Virus record (IMG/VR): IMGVR_UViG_3300004770_000057
Span: 1 to 32,370 of that record
DNA: 32,370 nucleotides
DNA from: a virus
Reading direction: 5' to 3' (one strand)
Shown here: positions 15,990 to 23,891 of the stretch, piece after piece
Layout: each line of letters starts with the position of its first letter
Position numbering within the stretch: position 1 is the first letter of the stretch
Notes under the pieces: model-generated
Database searches by the model: none
What the model was told of the DNA's origin: nothing
Seen by the model: the letters and a program-made list of their open reading frames with translations, nothing else
Made by a program: the position numbers and the translations under genes

Positions 15990-16790
15990 TTACCATTTGG
16001 GTTGTTTTTTGCTCGGAATGTGAGTCGTAATTTTACAGTTGGAGAGGTTGATTGCACCACCTGTAGCATGAGACTTAACGGCCTTTACATGGCCTCCCTT
16101 GGCATACTTCTTCACACCTCCACCGCGTTTCATGGCCAAACCATTCTCGTCCAATGTGTCAGCTTTAGAGCGCATTTCACGTCCAGCTTTGCCCAAAGGT
16201 CCTTGAGGTCCAGCAGCCCAATCGGATTGAGATTTGGTTGGGTTGTTGACCGGGCGTGGCGCGCCGCCGGGTCCTAATTTTTTCTGTGCGGCTTTCAAAC
16301 CAGCATTGATCTCATCCATTACGTCAGAATCGGCAGCAGGCTTAGTAATACGCACGCGTGCCACCTTAACCACCGGTTCGGCTTTTTCAGCGGCAGCAGC
16401 GGCTTCTGGAGCCGCTTCTGCTGCCTCTACAGCATTACCTATTGCTTTACCAACCTTGCCAATCCTACCAAGGCTTGCAATCGGTCCAGCAAGCGCATTT
16501 GCAGCGTTGGACAAGTTGCGGCCCAGTTCGCTGCTGTCAATGGTATCTTTCCCGGGGGCGCTAGGGCTTCCTGTAGCACCCGGAATGCCAAACTTGTCAC
16601 GTGGTCCGGTGTAATCTGTGGAATACCGTGGGGCACCAGTCGTTGGCATGCGCGGCTTGTCGGAAGTTTGGCTAAATTGAACGTCGGCATCAGGTTTGCG
16701 AGTCAAACCTTGTAACTTGTTCATATAGTCGCGCAGGCTGAGACCGGAATCTTCCAATTCTTTCTTGCTGATAATGCGATTGATGGCCAT
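15990..16790 (-). CDS. Virion-locus protein with basic KGG-type tail
   Basis: The protein has 266 residues from the ATG at 16790. The N-terminus (INRIISKKELEDSGLSLRDY) is helical. The middle is Ala/Pro/Gly-rich and low in complexity (AVEAAEAAPEAAAAAEKAEP). The C-terminal 50 residues are strongly basic (MKRGGGVKKYAKGGHVKAV, then a Cys-containing tail ending KKQPKW). The KKYAKGG motif is shared with the protein at 19981..21261. I know no function; the flanking genes suggest a small virion or assembly protein. Confidence 0.75.
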   Translation of the reverse strand: MAINRIISKKELEDSGLSLRDYMNKLQGLTRKPDADVQFSQTSDKPRMPTTGAPRYSTDYTGPRDKFGIPGATGSPSAPGKDTIDSSELGRNLSNAANALAGPIASLGRIGKVGKAIGNAVEAAEAAPEAAAAAEKAEPVVKVARVRITKPAADSDVMDEINAGLKAAQKKLGPGGAPRPVNNPTKSQSDWAAGPQGPLGKAGREMRSKADTLDENGLAMKRGGGVKKYAKGGHVKAVKSHATGGAINLSNCKITTHIPSKKQPKW

Positions 16791-16800
16791 GATTTTTCCT

Positions 16801-17310
16801 TTACCAGCCGGGGCAGTCCCAGCGTTTTAATGAAGCTTTGGCGCGCGGAGCATCACCTTTGGAATGCTTCACAACGCCCGACATTCTCGCGCAAAAACTG
16901 TTTTTCCGAGACCCTCCTTGAGGCTGTGGTGCCTTCAAATGAGATCCAGTCTCTCGATTGTATTTCGCACGCCCTTTGGCGGTTAAACCAGCACCTTTTT
17001 CCACCGACAATTTTTCTCCCCGGCCAACGGCAAGGCTTGGACCGCCATCTTTCATTTTGGCCGTTTTTGCAGACTCTTTGAAGGCCTGAGCCGTCGGCGC
17101 ACCTTTGCTACCAACCTTACGCATCTTTTCACCAGAGCCATGAGCGATGCGCTCTTGTTTTGCGTGGATGTTGGCATAGAGACCACCTTCTTTCATATTG
17201 TCGGCCTTGACAAACTCTTTGCCTACTTTTTGGGGAACGCCGCCATACCCACCCTTGGTGTGGGCAGCGGCTTCCATAAGACGGTGCTGGGCAGGGGACT
17301 TGCTGGGCAT
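16801..17310 (-). CDS. DUF3008/DUF6321-like basic protein
   Basis: The protein has 169 residues. I start it at the ATG at 17310, one base after the previous stop (TAATATG); the longer frame to 17481 lies inside the 873-aa gene. Residues 1-36 (MPSKSPAQHRLMEAAAH, VPQKVGKEFVKAD) match the short DUF3008 type found widely in phages and bacteria. Residues 40-90 are rich in Lys/Gly/Ala (KEGGLYANIHAKQERIAHGS). Residues 110-169 (GRAKYNRETGSHLKAPQP, SFCARMSGVVKH, APRAKASLKRWDC) have the layout I associate with DUF6321. The function of both is unknown. The high charge suggests nucleic-acid contact, which is inference. Family names come from memory of the patterns. Confidence 0.85.
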   Translation of the reverse strand: MPSKSPAQHRLMEAAAHTKGGYGGVPQKVGKEFVKADNMKEGGLYANIHAKQERIAHGSGEKMRKVGSKGAPTAQAFKESAKTAKMKDGGPSLAVGRGEKLSVEKGAGLTAKGRAKYNRETGSHLKAPQPQGGSRKNSFCARMSGVVKHSKGDAPRAKASLKRWDCPGW

Positions 17311-17311
17311 A

Positions 17312-19933
17312 TTAAGCCTGCGATTCTTGCCAAGACAGACGCGCAAACGCCGTGCCGTTGCTACCAATCTGGCTGACCGTAACATACAAAATATCAGGGC
17401 CATCAGGGTAAAAGTTTGCCTGAGATGTTGGAACTGTATTAGATGTTCCACCGCCCAAAGCTGCATTACCAAATGGTGCAACCGCAGTTAAATCCAAAGT
17501 GGTTTGACCAGCGGTATTGGTAAAGAAGGCTGCAATCGACTCGCCACCAGTAATGGTGGTCGCCGTGTTGGTGTTGGTAGCCACCTGCACAATCGACGTG
17601 GTATTGGTGTTGTTTTGCGTAGGGGAGGCAAACGCAGTAAAACCACTAGTACCACCAATGACACCATTCAAAATGAATTGCACCAAGTAGCTGGTGGTGG
17701 TCAACATGGCAATCTCGCGCATCTGCAATTGCAGACGGTTGATAACTTCTTTTACGCCCAAAGTACCAACGGTTCCATTGTCAGACGATGGTGCCACACG
17801 GATAGCCATGATTGGCACCGCGGTAGAACTGCTAGTGGATACCGAAGAGGTCATACCGTAGTTGTAAATCAAGGAAACGTCGTTGGTAAAACCGCCGTCC
17901 ATGATCACAGAAGAACCCCAGTGAGACAACTGAGCAGCAGAGTCGGGCGATGCATACTCAACCGCCACAGGTGCTGTGGCGGAATAGGTAAACGCCGTGG
18001 CAGCAGAACCACCAGTTGCGCCCCGTGTCACTCCAGTCAAGGAAGTTGAGGTCAAACCAGTATAGGTGAAATACTCAATCACGCCAGAGGTGCCGCTACC
18101 AATCAAGCGTGCAGTTCCGCCAGCAGGGTTGAATTGGTTGGTGCTTAACACATTGATGGTGGTATCACTAACCCCAACGCTCGACGTGATCGTGGTGATC
18201 GGCGTGATGTTGTTTTGCTCATAGTGCGAAGGCAAGTTGCCCGAACGCATATAGGCTTGGTACTGGACATTGTTGTTCTGGAAGCCATAGATGTAGATGA
18301 TTGCACCACCCGTGGCGCGGAAGCCCAAACGAGCCACACCAGCTCCATACCATGAGTAATCCAAATAGAACATTTGGATTTTGGTCAAGTCCAAGTTGTA
18401 CCCAGATGGGCCAGTGCCATCGCATGGATCCCACCACTGAGACTGAGGAATCAAGGTATCAATGGTGCGCGACAGAAGCGCATTGGCGATGGTTGTACCA
18501 CGGTACTCATTGCTGATATACAACTGAGTATCGCTGGTGATGGACAACACACGATACGACTGACCGCGAATAACCACAAAGTCACCCACAACCAATTGCG
18601 TACTAAACTGTGTGCCACTTCCAGTCACCAAACAGCTTCCATTGGTGGCTGTCACCGTACCCGTAATTTGGTTCACACTGGTACGCAGGCAAGCATAGAT
18701 GGTTTGGCCATCAAAATAGAAAAAGATGCCATTTTGCGAGTCGCAGAAACCAATTTTGTTGCCTCCGCCATACCAAGAAGATGGGCTGACGTGAGGAATC
18801 AAAGGCACCGTAGACGTTGCAGTAGTTGCCGATGGCGTGGTCAACGCAGTGTAAGTAAATGTCAATGCCGATGGAACCGTCTGGATCTTAAAAGTTCCGT
18901 TGTAAGCAGACTGATCAAAGCCAGACACCAACACATAAGTGTTTTTGGTAAGGTTGTGTGGTTGCTTGCAAGTTACCGTCACCGTTGTTCCCGATGAGGT
19001 CAAAGTGGTGAACAAAAGCTGTGGCTTCAGAATAGTTCCAGTAGAGAACTGAATGCCCTTGCCTGATTGGTAACGGAAGTAACGACGGGTCTGGCGGAAC
19101 AGCACCTGATTGGGCACAGAAGCGCCAGCAGAGAAGTTGACAGAGCCATCATAGGCATGGGTATCAACCGAACCAGCAGGACGCGCAAATAGGTTTGCCT
19201 GATCAGCCGTGTTCACAATTGTGGTGGATGGTGTTCCTGCAACTGCCGTAAAGGTAAAGGTGGTCGCCGTGGGTGTGGTGGCAACAATTTGAGGGCCGTT
19301 GATCGATGTTGCGGTCGTTGGGCCAGTGGTGCCAGTAATGTAAATGTACGAGCCAGCAGACAGGCCGTGTGGGAACGACGTGGTTACTGAGATGGTTGAT
19401 CCACTAAAAGTAAACGCGCTGGTGCTTGGCAATTTGATGCCAGCGCCAGAGTAGGTGTAGCCCACATAGCAGTAGGTGGTGGCAGCGGAATAGCAAGTGG
19501 CGGTGGTGATGGATTGAGCCATCTGCACCGTGATGCTGGTGCCTGCACTGACGCCAGCGTAAACATAACCCCAACCATTGGCATTGGGATCAAGCGTGTC
19601 TTCAATAAAAAATGGGGTTCCAGTTGCAATTGTCACATTGGAACTGAACGTGATCACCAACTGATAAGCATTGGATTGGTTTCCTGCAATTGCCGACACC
19701 GGCAGGGCAGCAGATCCAATGTAATACAACGAAGGACGATTGTTTTGCAGGGAAACTTGTTCCCACTTGGTGGGTTGTTGACCGTACTCAAAGTCGGTAT
19801 CAATTAGCGACTGAGGTGTAGAAACACGCAGCTTGTCTACTGGATCATAAGCAGCAGAGCGTTGTGCTTGCTGGATGCGCAACTGGTTATCAGTCTGCGA
19901 TGTTGGGCCGGTATAAACGGAAATTTGGGACAT
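17312..19933 (-). CDS. Large virion structural protein with Ig-like modules
   Basis: The protein has 873 residues from the ATG at 19933. The N-terminal part holds KLRVSTPQSLIDTDFEYGQQ and PTKWEQVSLQNNRPSLYY, a conserved opening I associate with a structural protein family of cyanophage-type and other environmental phages. Two modules with the HG/HN-L...ITG pattern lie at about 176-232 (FPHGLSAGSYIYITG) and 307-366 (QPHNLTKNTYVLVSG, SAYNGTFKI). Between and after them come TRRYFRYQSGKGIQFSTG and WYGGGNKIGFCDSQNGIFF. The C-terminal 300 residues are beta-rich. It probably forms a capsid- or neck-attached appendage. No enzyme motif is visible. Confidence 0.82.
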   Translation of the reverse strand: MSQISVYTGPTSQTDNQLRIQQAQRSAAYDPVDKLRVSTPQSLIDTDFEYGQQPTKWEQVSLQNNRPSLYYIGSAALPVSAIAGNQSNAYQLVITFSSNVTIATGTPFFIEDTLDPNANGWGYVYAGVSAGTSITVQMAQSITTATCYSAATTYCYVGYTYSGAGIKLPSTSAFTFSGSTISVTTSFPHGLSAGSYIYITGTTGPTTATSINGPQIVATTPTATTFTFTAVAGTPSTTIVNTADQANLFARPAGSVDTHAYDGSVNFSAGASVPNQVLFRQTRRYFRYQSGKGIQFSTGTILKPQLLFTTLTSSGTTVTVTCKQPHNLTKNTYVLVSGFDQSAYNGTFKIQTVPSALTFTYTALTTPSATTATSTVPLIPHVSPSSWYGGGNKIGFCDSQNGIFFYFDGQTIYACLRTSVNQITGTVTATNGSCLVTGSGTQFSTQLVVGDFVVIRGQSYRVLSITSDTQLYISNEYRGTTIANALLSRTIDTLIPQSQWWDPCDGTGPSGYNLDLTKIQMFYLDYSWYGAGVARLGFRATGGAIIYIYGFQNNNVQYQAYMRSGNLPSHYEQNNITPITTITSSVGVSDTTINVLSTNQFNPAGGTARLIGSGTSGVIEYFTYTGLTSTSLTGVTRGATGGSAATAFTYSATAPVAVEYASPDSAAQLSHWGSSVIMDGGFTNDVSLIYNYGMTSSVSTSSSTAVPIMAIRVAPSSDNGTVGTLGVKEVINRLQLQMREIAMLTTTSYLVQFILNGVIGGTSGFTAFASPTQNNTNTTSIVQVATNTNTATTITGGESIAAFFTNTAGQTTLDLTAVAPFGNAALGGGTSNTVPTSQANFYPDGPDILYVTVSQIGSNGTAFARLSWQESQA
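18836..19015 (-). repeat. HGL/HNL beta module, second copy
   Basis: Residues 307-366 of the 873-aa protein: QPHNLTKNTYVLVSG, then SAYNGTFKIQTV and LTFTYT. Same order of landmarks as 19238..19408. Confidence 0.65.
19238..19408 (-). repeat. HGL/HNL beta module, first copy
   Basis: Residues 176-232 of the 873-aa protein: FPHGLSAGSYIYITG, then INGPQIVATTP and FTFTAV. The protein copies align but the DNA has diverged. Confidence 0.65.
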
Positions 19934-19954
19934 GTTGGCACCTATGATTGAAGA

Positions 19955-19974
19955 GTGGGGGCATAAGCCCCCAC
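19955..19974 (-). terminator. GC-rich hairpin after the Lys/Gly/His-rich gene
   Basis: A perfect 8-bp stem, 19955..19962 against 19967..19974, with a 4-base loop, lies in the 47-bp gap between the stop at 19981 and the next start at 19933. On the transcribed strand it is followed by TCTTCAATC, so the U-tract is poor. It may be a weak terminator or an RNA-stabilising or processing hairpin. Confidence 0.6.
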
Positions 19975-19980
19975 ACTATT

Positions 19981-21261
19981 TTAGAAGCGGACGTGTCCAC
20001 CTTTTTTAAACGTACCAGAAAGCTTGGTAATGCTAACCGGCTCAGAGGGTGCCTTGCGTGGCATCTTTTCTGCCCGGCCGGAATCAACCATGCCACCCTT
20101 GGCATATTTGTGAACTTTCCCACCATGTTTATAACCTCCAGCATTGGCTTCTTTTACAGAGCCAGTAGTGCCATTGGTTTTCCCTGCGGGAGTTCCGCTT
20201 GCTGGTCGATTTTCCCACTCGCTGTGCATGCTGGGGGAATTTTCAACAGCGCCACCTTTAGCATACTTGTGATGTACTTTGCCACCATGCTTGTAACCGC
20301 CAGCATTGCTTTCTTTTATGCCCTTGGTGCCGCTTGCAGTATCACGACGGTCTGCACTCATCACCATGGTGTTTTCAAACTTCTTAGCAACGCTGTCGGA
20401 AACGGTGCCGCCGACAGCATACTTCTTCATGGATCCGCCGCCGCAAAGCTTGGCCATCTCTTTGTGATGCTCGTGCATCTTGCGATGATGAGCAGAGCCA
20501 CCTTCTTTGTGCATGGACATGTGATGTTTAGCCATGTGCTTATGATGCTCTGCACTGCCTTCAGGATGACCACTGACTCGGTGCACCTTTCCGCCATGCT
20601 TGTAACCTCCCGCATTGGCTTCTTTAATGCCTTTGGTGCCGCTGGCACGGTCCGCAGAAGCTCCTACCATCTTGGTTTGCAAGAACTTGCCCTCGTTGCC
20701 CTTAATAGCATCACGAGATTCGTAACGATCTTCTTCTCCACCCAAGTCCATAGATCCGCCCTTGGCCTTGTGGTGCACTTTGCCGCCATGCTTTAGACCA
20801 TGATGGGCCTTGCTGGCCTTTTCATGCTCATGGTGCTTTAATTCGCGTTTAAGTGAGTTCAATTCACGTTTTTCTGAACGCTCTTCGCTTGCAGACTCCA
20901 TATGGCCACCCTTGGCCTTGTGATGCACTTTTCCGCCCTTACGCATGGCAGGAGCATTCATTTGAGGGGCAGGCATAGCTCCACCCATTTGAGGTGCAGG
21001 AGGAGGGGGAATCATAGGCTTGCGAGGAGCCATTCCTGCGCCAACCATAGGACGACGTGCGCCCATGACGCGCGCCATAGCGTTTCCACCCATTTGAGGC
21101 GGCATGGGAGGCATAGGTCCGCCCATGGCCATGTGAGTCATGGAACGATGGCCATGCTCTTCTTTATGCCCTTTAGAACTAACGTGGCCACCTTTTTTGA
21201 GCTTCAGAATAACTGAAGGCTCGTCGGTTTCCATCTTGATCATTGGTTTAAATTCAGCCAT
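19981..21261 (-). CDS. Lys/Gly/His-rich repeat protein
   Basis: The protein has 426 residues from the ATG at 21261, with AGGAGG 5 nt upstream. It is very basic and low in complexity. It starts with LKLKKGGHV (19-27) and ends with TFKKGGHVRF. Three copies of a block with GIKEANAGGYKHGGKVH lie at about 207-227, 310-337 and 363-390, and two GGKVHHKAKGG units at 109-119 and 159-169. Residues 236-270 are His-rich (EHHKHMAKHHMSMHKEGG). A Pro/Met-rich stretch (46-105) separates head and body. There is no signal peptide or TM segment. I do not recognise a function. Binding to the packaged DNA, to metal ions or to a polyanionic surface would fit the composition; all are inference. Confidence 0.8.
   Translation of the reverse strand: MAEFKPMIKMETDEPSVILKLKKGGHVSSKGHKEEHGHRSMTHMAMGGPMPPMPPQMGGNAMARVMGARRPMVGAGMAPRKPMIPPPPAPQMGGAMPAPQMNAPAMRKGGKVHHKAKGGHMESASEERSEKRELNSLKRELKHHEHEKASKAHHGLKHGGKVHHKAKGGSMDLGGEEDRYESRDAIKGNEGKFLQTKMVGASADRASGTKGIKEANAGGYKHGGKVHRVSGHPEGSAEHHKHMAKHHMSMHKEGGSAHHRKMHEHHKEMAKLCGGGSMKKYAVGGTVSDSVAKKFENTMVMSADRRDTASGTKGIKESNAGGYKHGGKVHHKYAKGGAVENSPSMHSEWENRPASGTPAGKTNGTTGSVKEANAGGYKHGGKVHKYAKGGMVDSGRAEKMPRKAPSEPVSITKLSGTFKKGGHVRF
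20092..20643 (-). repeat. Three KEANAGGYKHGGKVH-type repeats
   Basis: Copies at 20581..20643, 20251..20334 and 20092..20175, in frame in the 426-aa protein. The last two also carry the KYAKGG extension. Spacer regions differ in length and sequence. Confidence 0.85.
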
Positions 21262-21273
21262 GATGCCCTCCTA

Positions 21274-22251
21274 TTAGGCTTGAGTTACGCCAAGAGCACC
21301 AGTGCGGGTTGCATTGGGGCCGACTGCGATACCGGGCACTGCAATAGACATAACCAAGCGTTTGGTTCCGTCAGAAGCAGATGTTGGAGTGAATGTACCG
21401 CGCACGTCACCAGTGCTGGTGGTAGCGGTTGCAGTCATATCGGCAGCAACAAAAGTACCTGCGTTTTGCAACAAGGTATTGTTCCAGCCCACTTTGATCA
21501 CATAGCCTGCATCAGTCACGCGAATAGGCAAACCAATCACGTCGGTCGTTCCAACAACAGCAGCAGTTGCAGATCCCGCAATAGTCGCGCTTGAAATTTG
21601 ATAGAACGCTTTTTTACCGCTAACAGCAGTACCTGCGGTTGCCACGGTAATCAATTCAGACATGGATTGACCGTAGTAGTCATAGCCAGAAACAGTGAAA
21701 GCGCGAGCGGTGGTGGAGCAATTGACCTGCACTGCACGAGGTACATCCAACTGAATCACTGTAGTACCGTCAGTGCGAGTTACCGATTTAGCAGAAGTAC
21801 CAGCAGTCAATGTCAATGCACCAGCAGCAGATGCAGTTTGAGAAGCAGCAATGTTGGCTGTTTGCAGAGTCTGAGGCACAGTGTCAAACACATAGATGCG
21901 ACCCAATGGGCCAACACCCAAAGACATTGGAGAAGGATCACCCAACAATGCATTGCCAGAAGCCGTCATGGTCGTGTTGGAAGACACGGTGGACGACTGG
22001 GACAAGGTGTAGGTGTTTTGACCGCTAGAGTTTTGACCTGTTGCAGCAGTAATGTAGCTATTTGCGGTAACGCTTGAGCCAGTAATGTACTGACCAACAA
22101 CCAAAGGATCACCCGTCTGGGTAGACACTACGGTCAGTGTGGTGGTGGCAATGGTGCCAGTGAATACGGATACGGTGGGCGCGTTGCCGGTACCCATGTA
22201 AGTCTGGCCGTTATTACCGCCCAGAAAAATGTCATCTGCGAATTGAGGCAT
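21274..22251 (-). CDS. Capsid-adjacent beta-rich structural protein
   Basis: The protein has 325 residues from the ATG at 22251, with AAGGAG upstream. It follows the capsid gene by 79 bp. It begins MPQFADDIFLGGNNG. Residues 27-99 are the same type of inserted module as in the nozzle-like protein (VFTGTIATTTLTVV, LVVGQYITGSSV, NSYITAATG, NTYTLSQ). The body (residues 100-325) is Ala/Thr/Val-rich beta protein with DVPRAVQVNC, FTVSGYDYYGQSMSELITV and GYVIKVGWNNTL. Position and composition suggest a capsid decoration or head-fibre protein. I do not recognise the family by name. Confidence 0.75.
   Translation of the reverse strand: MPQFADDIFLGGNNGQTYMGTGNAPTVSVFTGTIATTTLTVVSTQTGDPLVVGQYITGSSVTANSYITAATGQNSSGQNTYTLSQSSTVSSNTTMTASGNALLGDPSPMSLGVGPLGRIYVFDTVPQTLQTANIAASQTASAAGALTLTAGTSAKSVTRTDGTTVIQLDVPRAVQVNCSTTARAFTVSGYDYYGQSMSELITVATAGTAVSGKKAFYQISSATIAGSATAAVVGTTDVIGLPIRVTDAGYVIKVGWNNTLLQNAGTFVAADMTATATTSTGDVRGTFTPTSASDGTKRLVMSIAVPGIAVGPNATRTGALGVTQA
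21955..22173 (-). repeat. Beta-sandwich-like module, copy in the 325-aa protein
   Basis: Residues 27-99. It shares the order F-T-G-x-I-x-x-T-T-L-T-V, V-G-Q-x-I-x-G, Y-I-T-A, T-Y-T with the copies at 2844..3059 and 3795..4016, which lie some 18 kb away. Confidence 0.7.
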
Positions 22252-22292
22252 GGTCTGCTCCTTGAAAAGTTTGACCGATGTGAATAATGATA

Positions 22293-22315
22293 GCAGGGGA
22301 TTGCGGCTCCCCTGC
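22293..22315 (-). terminator. Hairpin after the major capsid gene
   Basis: A perfect 8-bp stem, 22293..22300 against 22308..22315, with a 7-base loop, begins 16 bp after the capsid stop. On the transcribed strand it is followed by TATCATTATT, a moderate T-rich stretch. Partial termination or protection of the abundant capsid mRNA are both possible. Confidence 0.65.
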
Positions 22316-22330
22316 CAAAGCCGTCAGCGA

Positions 22331-23245
22331 TTAAACGCCAGCAGTACCGTACATTGCACGGGGATCAGTGAAGCCAACTTGGTAACGCTCGGTGGCCTTA
22401 TAGCGCATCGAGTCAGTTTCAAAGTCGCCTTCCATGGTTTTCTCCAACTCGCGACGCATCAAGAGCTTCATGCCCTCGGGAGCATCAGTCTGGACCCACC
22501 ATGCATTGGCGCTGGTCAAGCGGCTCAACACCACTGCACCTTCGTCCAGCAAACCGATGGATTTTACCGGGTTGATGTCGTTGTTTGCAGTGCCGGTGCG
22601 CAGGACCGACTTCAACAGCACTTCAGCTTGGAAAATATTGCCGGGGGCAACCACCAGTTGGCGGGGCACCAGACGGATCTTCTTGCCGTTGTTATCCACA
22701 GCTTGTCGAATCTGGATCAACATCTGCTCAAGAGATGTCTGGGACAGGTTGGCCGAGGTGGACAGTTGGTTGCTGAAAGTACCGTTCACGATGGGGTGAG
22801 CGGTGCTGATCAGAGACACGCCATCGCCGCCGACATAGGACGAGTTGAACGCACGGTTCATCACGTTCGCAGCCAGAGTTTCTTTGGTCTCAATCAGCGA
22901 CTGAGCCAAGTGCTTTGCGTAGACCTGACCGATACGGATGTGGTCACCGTCCTCAACCAAAACTTTGGTCAGAGCAAATGCCAAACCAAAGACTTGGTAG
23001 ACATAGCGTTGGAGGAACAGTACACCACCTTGTTGGTACGAGACCGGAGTGCCGTCAGGCAACTGAGGTGCCGCGCCGAAACCGTACAGGACGGGCTCTT
23101 CGTGGTAGTTACGTGGAATACCATTTTCCTCGCGGAAAACACGAGACCACTCGTCTTTGCGTTGATCGTAAACGCCGTCGAAGCATTCGTTCAAAATCGG
23201 TTCGACGATTGAACGAAAGTCCGTACTTCTCATTGGTGCAGCCAT
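22331..23245 (-). CDS. Major capsid protein (HK97-fold type)
   Basis: The protein has 304 residues from the ATG at 23245, with AAAGGAG upstream, a strong site fitting high expression. It should form the icosahedral shell. Helical N-terminus (FRSIVEPILNECFDGVYDQ), then a YVYQVFGLAFALTKVLVEDG spine region, the LISTAHPIVNGTFSNQLS motif at about 145-162 (a His-Pro pattern shared with gpT/Mu-type and other HK97-fold capsid proteins), RLVPRQLVVAPG, and a C-terminal ERYQVGFTDPRAMYG. The position, two genes after the scaffold candidate, is canonical. I see no protease gene nearby and no sign of a cleaved N-terminal delta domain. Confidence 0.9.
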   Translation of the reverse strand: MAAPMRSTDFRSIVEPILNECFDGVYDQRKDEWSRVFREENGIPRNYHEEPVLYGFGAAPQLPDGTPVSYQQGGVLFLQRYVYQVFGLAFALTKVLVEDGDHIRIGQVYAKHLAQSLIETKETLAANVMNRAFNSSYVGGDGVSLISTAHPIVNGTFSNQLSTSANLSQTSLEQMLIQIRQAVDNNGKKIRLVPRQLVVAPGNIFQAEVLLKSVLRTGTANNDINPVKSIGLLDEGAVVLSRLTSANAWWVQTDAPEGMKLLMRRELEKTMEGDFETDSMRYKATERYQVGFTDPRAMYGTAGV

Positions 23246-23261
23246 TATTTATTCTCCTTTA

Positions 23262-23861
23262 TTAGATAGAAACAACGCTACCGAAGAATTGCGACTGCGC
23301 GTTCACAACTTGAACAATCGTATAGGAATCACCCCATGCGTTGTCCACCGATTGACCCAAATTTACAACGCGCATTTGGCCTTGACCAGATCCTGCGGTT
23401 GCTACGGTTCCAGAGCCAAGAGTACATTGCGACAAACCAGTGGTGGAAGATCCAGAAGTGGTATTGGTGAAGTTGTACTCATAGCCGATGGTGGTCTGAG
23501 CCATAGAGCCGTCTGCTTGGATTTCGTACACGATGTTGGGGTCGTTGTAGAAATAAGCCACGCAGGAACCAGTTTGATATGCGGTATTTGCAGGCCAATA
23601 GTTCGAAACGCGACGACGACCGGTGGTATCAGTCCACTCGACGCCAACAAAAGCGCCAGACCAAGCTACAGCCGAACCAGCGGCGGGAGCAGTAGTCAGA
23701 GGAATGATGACACCAGCGCCTGCGCTATAAGCGACAGGCTGGCCCTTGAGGATTTGTGTGGCGTAAGCCGAGGTAATTCCGCCAGCCAGCGCCTGTGCGC
23801 GATCCAGCCCGGAAGGGTGGAACGCAGGGCGCAAGCCAAACGGAGCAGAGGTAGCTGACAT
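23262..23861 (-). CDS. Head-region structural protein, possible decoration protein
   Basis: The protein has 199 residues from the ATG at 23861, with GGAG upstream. It starts MSATSAPFGLRPAFHPSG, followed by AYATQILKGQPVAYSAGAGV, VAWSGAFVGVEWTDTTGRRRVSN as short pieces, and a C-terminal strand region NAWGDSYTIVQVVN. This is beta-rich, with no signal peptide or TM. A gene of this kind directly before the capsid gene is common in environmental podoviruses and is usually left unnamed. A capsid decoration or minor head role is inferred from position. Confidence 0.75.
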   Translation of the reverse strand: MSATSAPFGLRPAFHPSGLDRAQALAGGITSAYATQILKGQPVAYSAGAGVIIPLTTAPAAGSAVAWSGAFVGVEWTDTTGRRRVSNYWPANTAYQTGSCVAYFYNDPNIVYEIQADGSMAQTTIGYEYNFTNTTSGSSTTGLSQCTLGSGTVATAGSGQGQMRVVNLGQSVDNAWGDSYTIVQVVNAQSQFFGSVVSI

Positions 23862-23891
23862 ATTTTTACTCCAAATTGGTTAACAAGTCCG

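Noticed and set aside
17311-17481. N-terminal extension of the DUF6321-like protein
   Set aside because: It lies inside the 873-aa gene; MPSKSPAQ at 17310 is the family's usual start.
19948-20796. 282-codon plus-strand frame opposite the KGG-repeat gene
   Set aside because: Its apparent repeats (such as HHG or SIGF pieces) are the complement of the repeats in the minus-strand gene.
22250-23212. 320-codon open frame on the plus strand opposite the capsid gene
   Set aside because: It mirrors a strongly expressed, clearly recognised gene; the translation is Cys/His/Gln-rich without family features and has no operon context on the plus strand.
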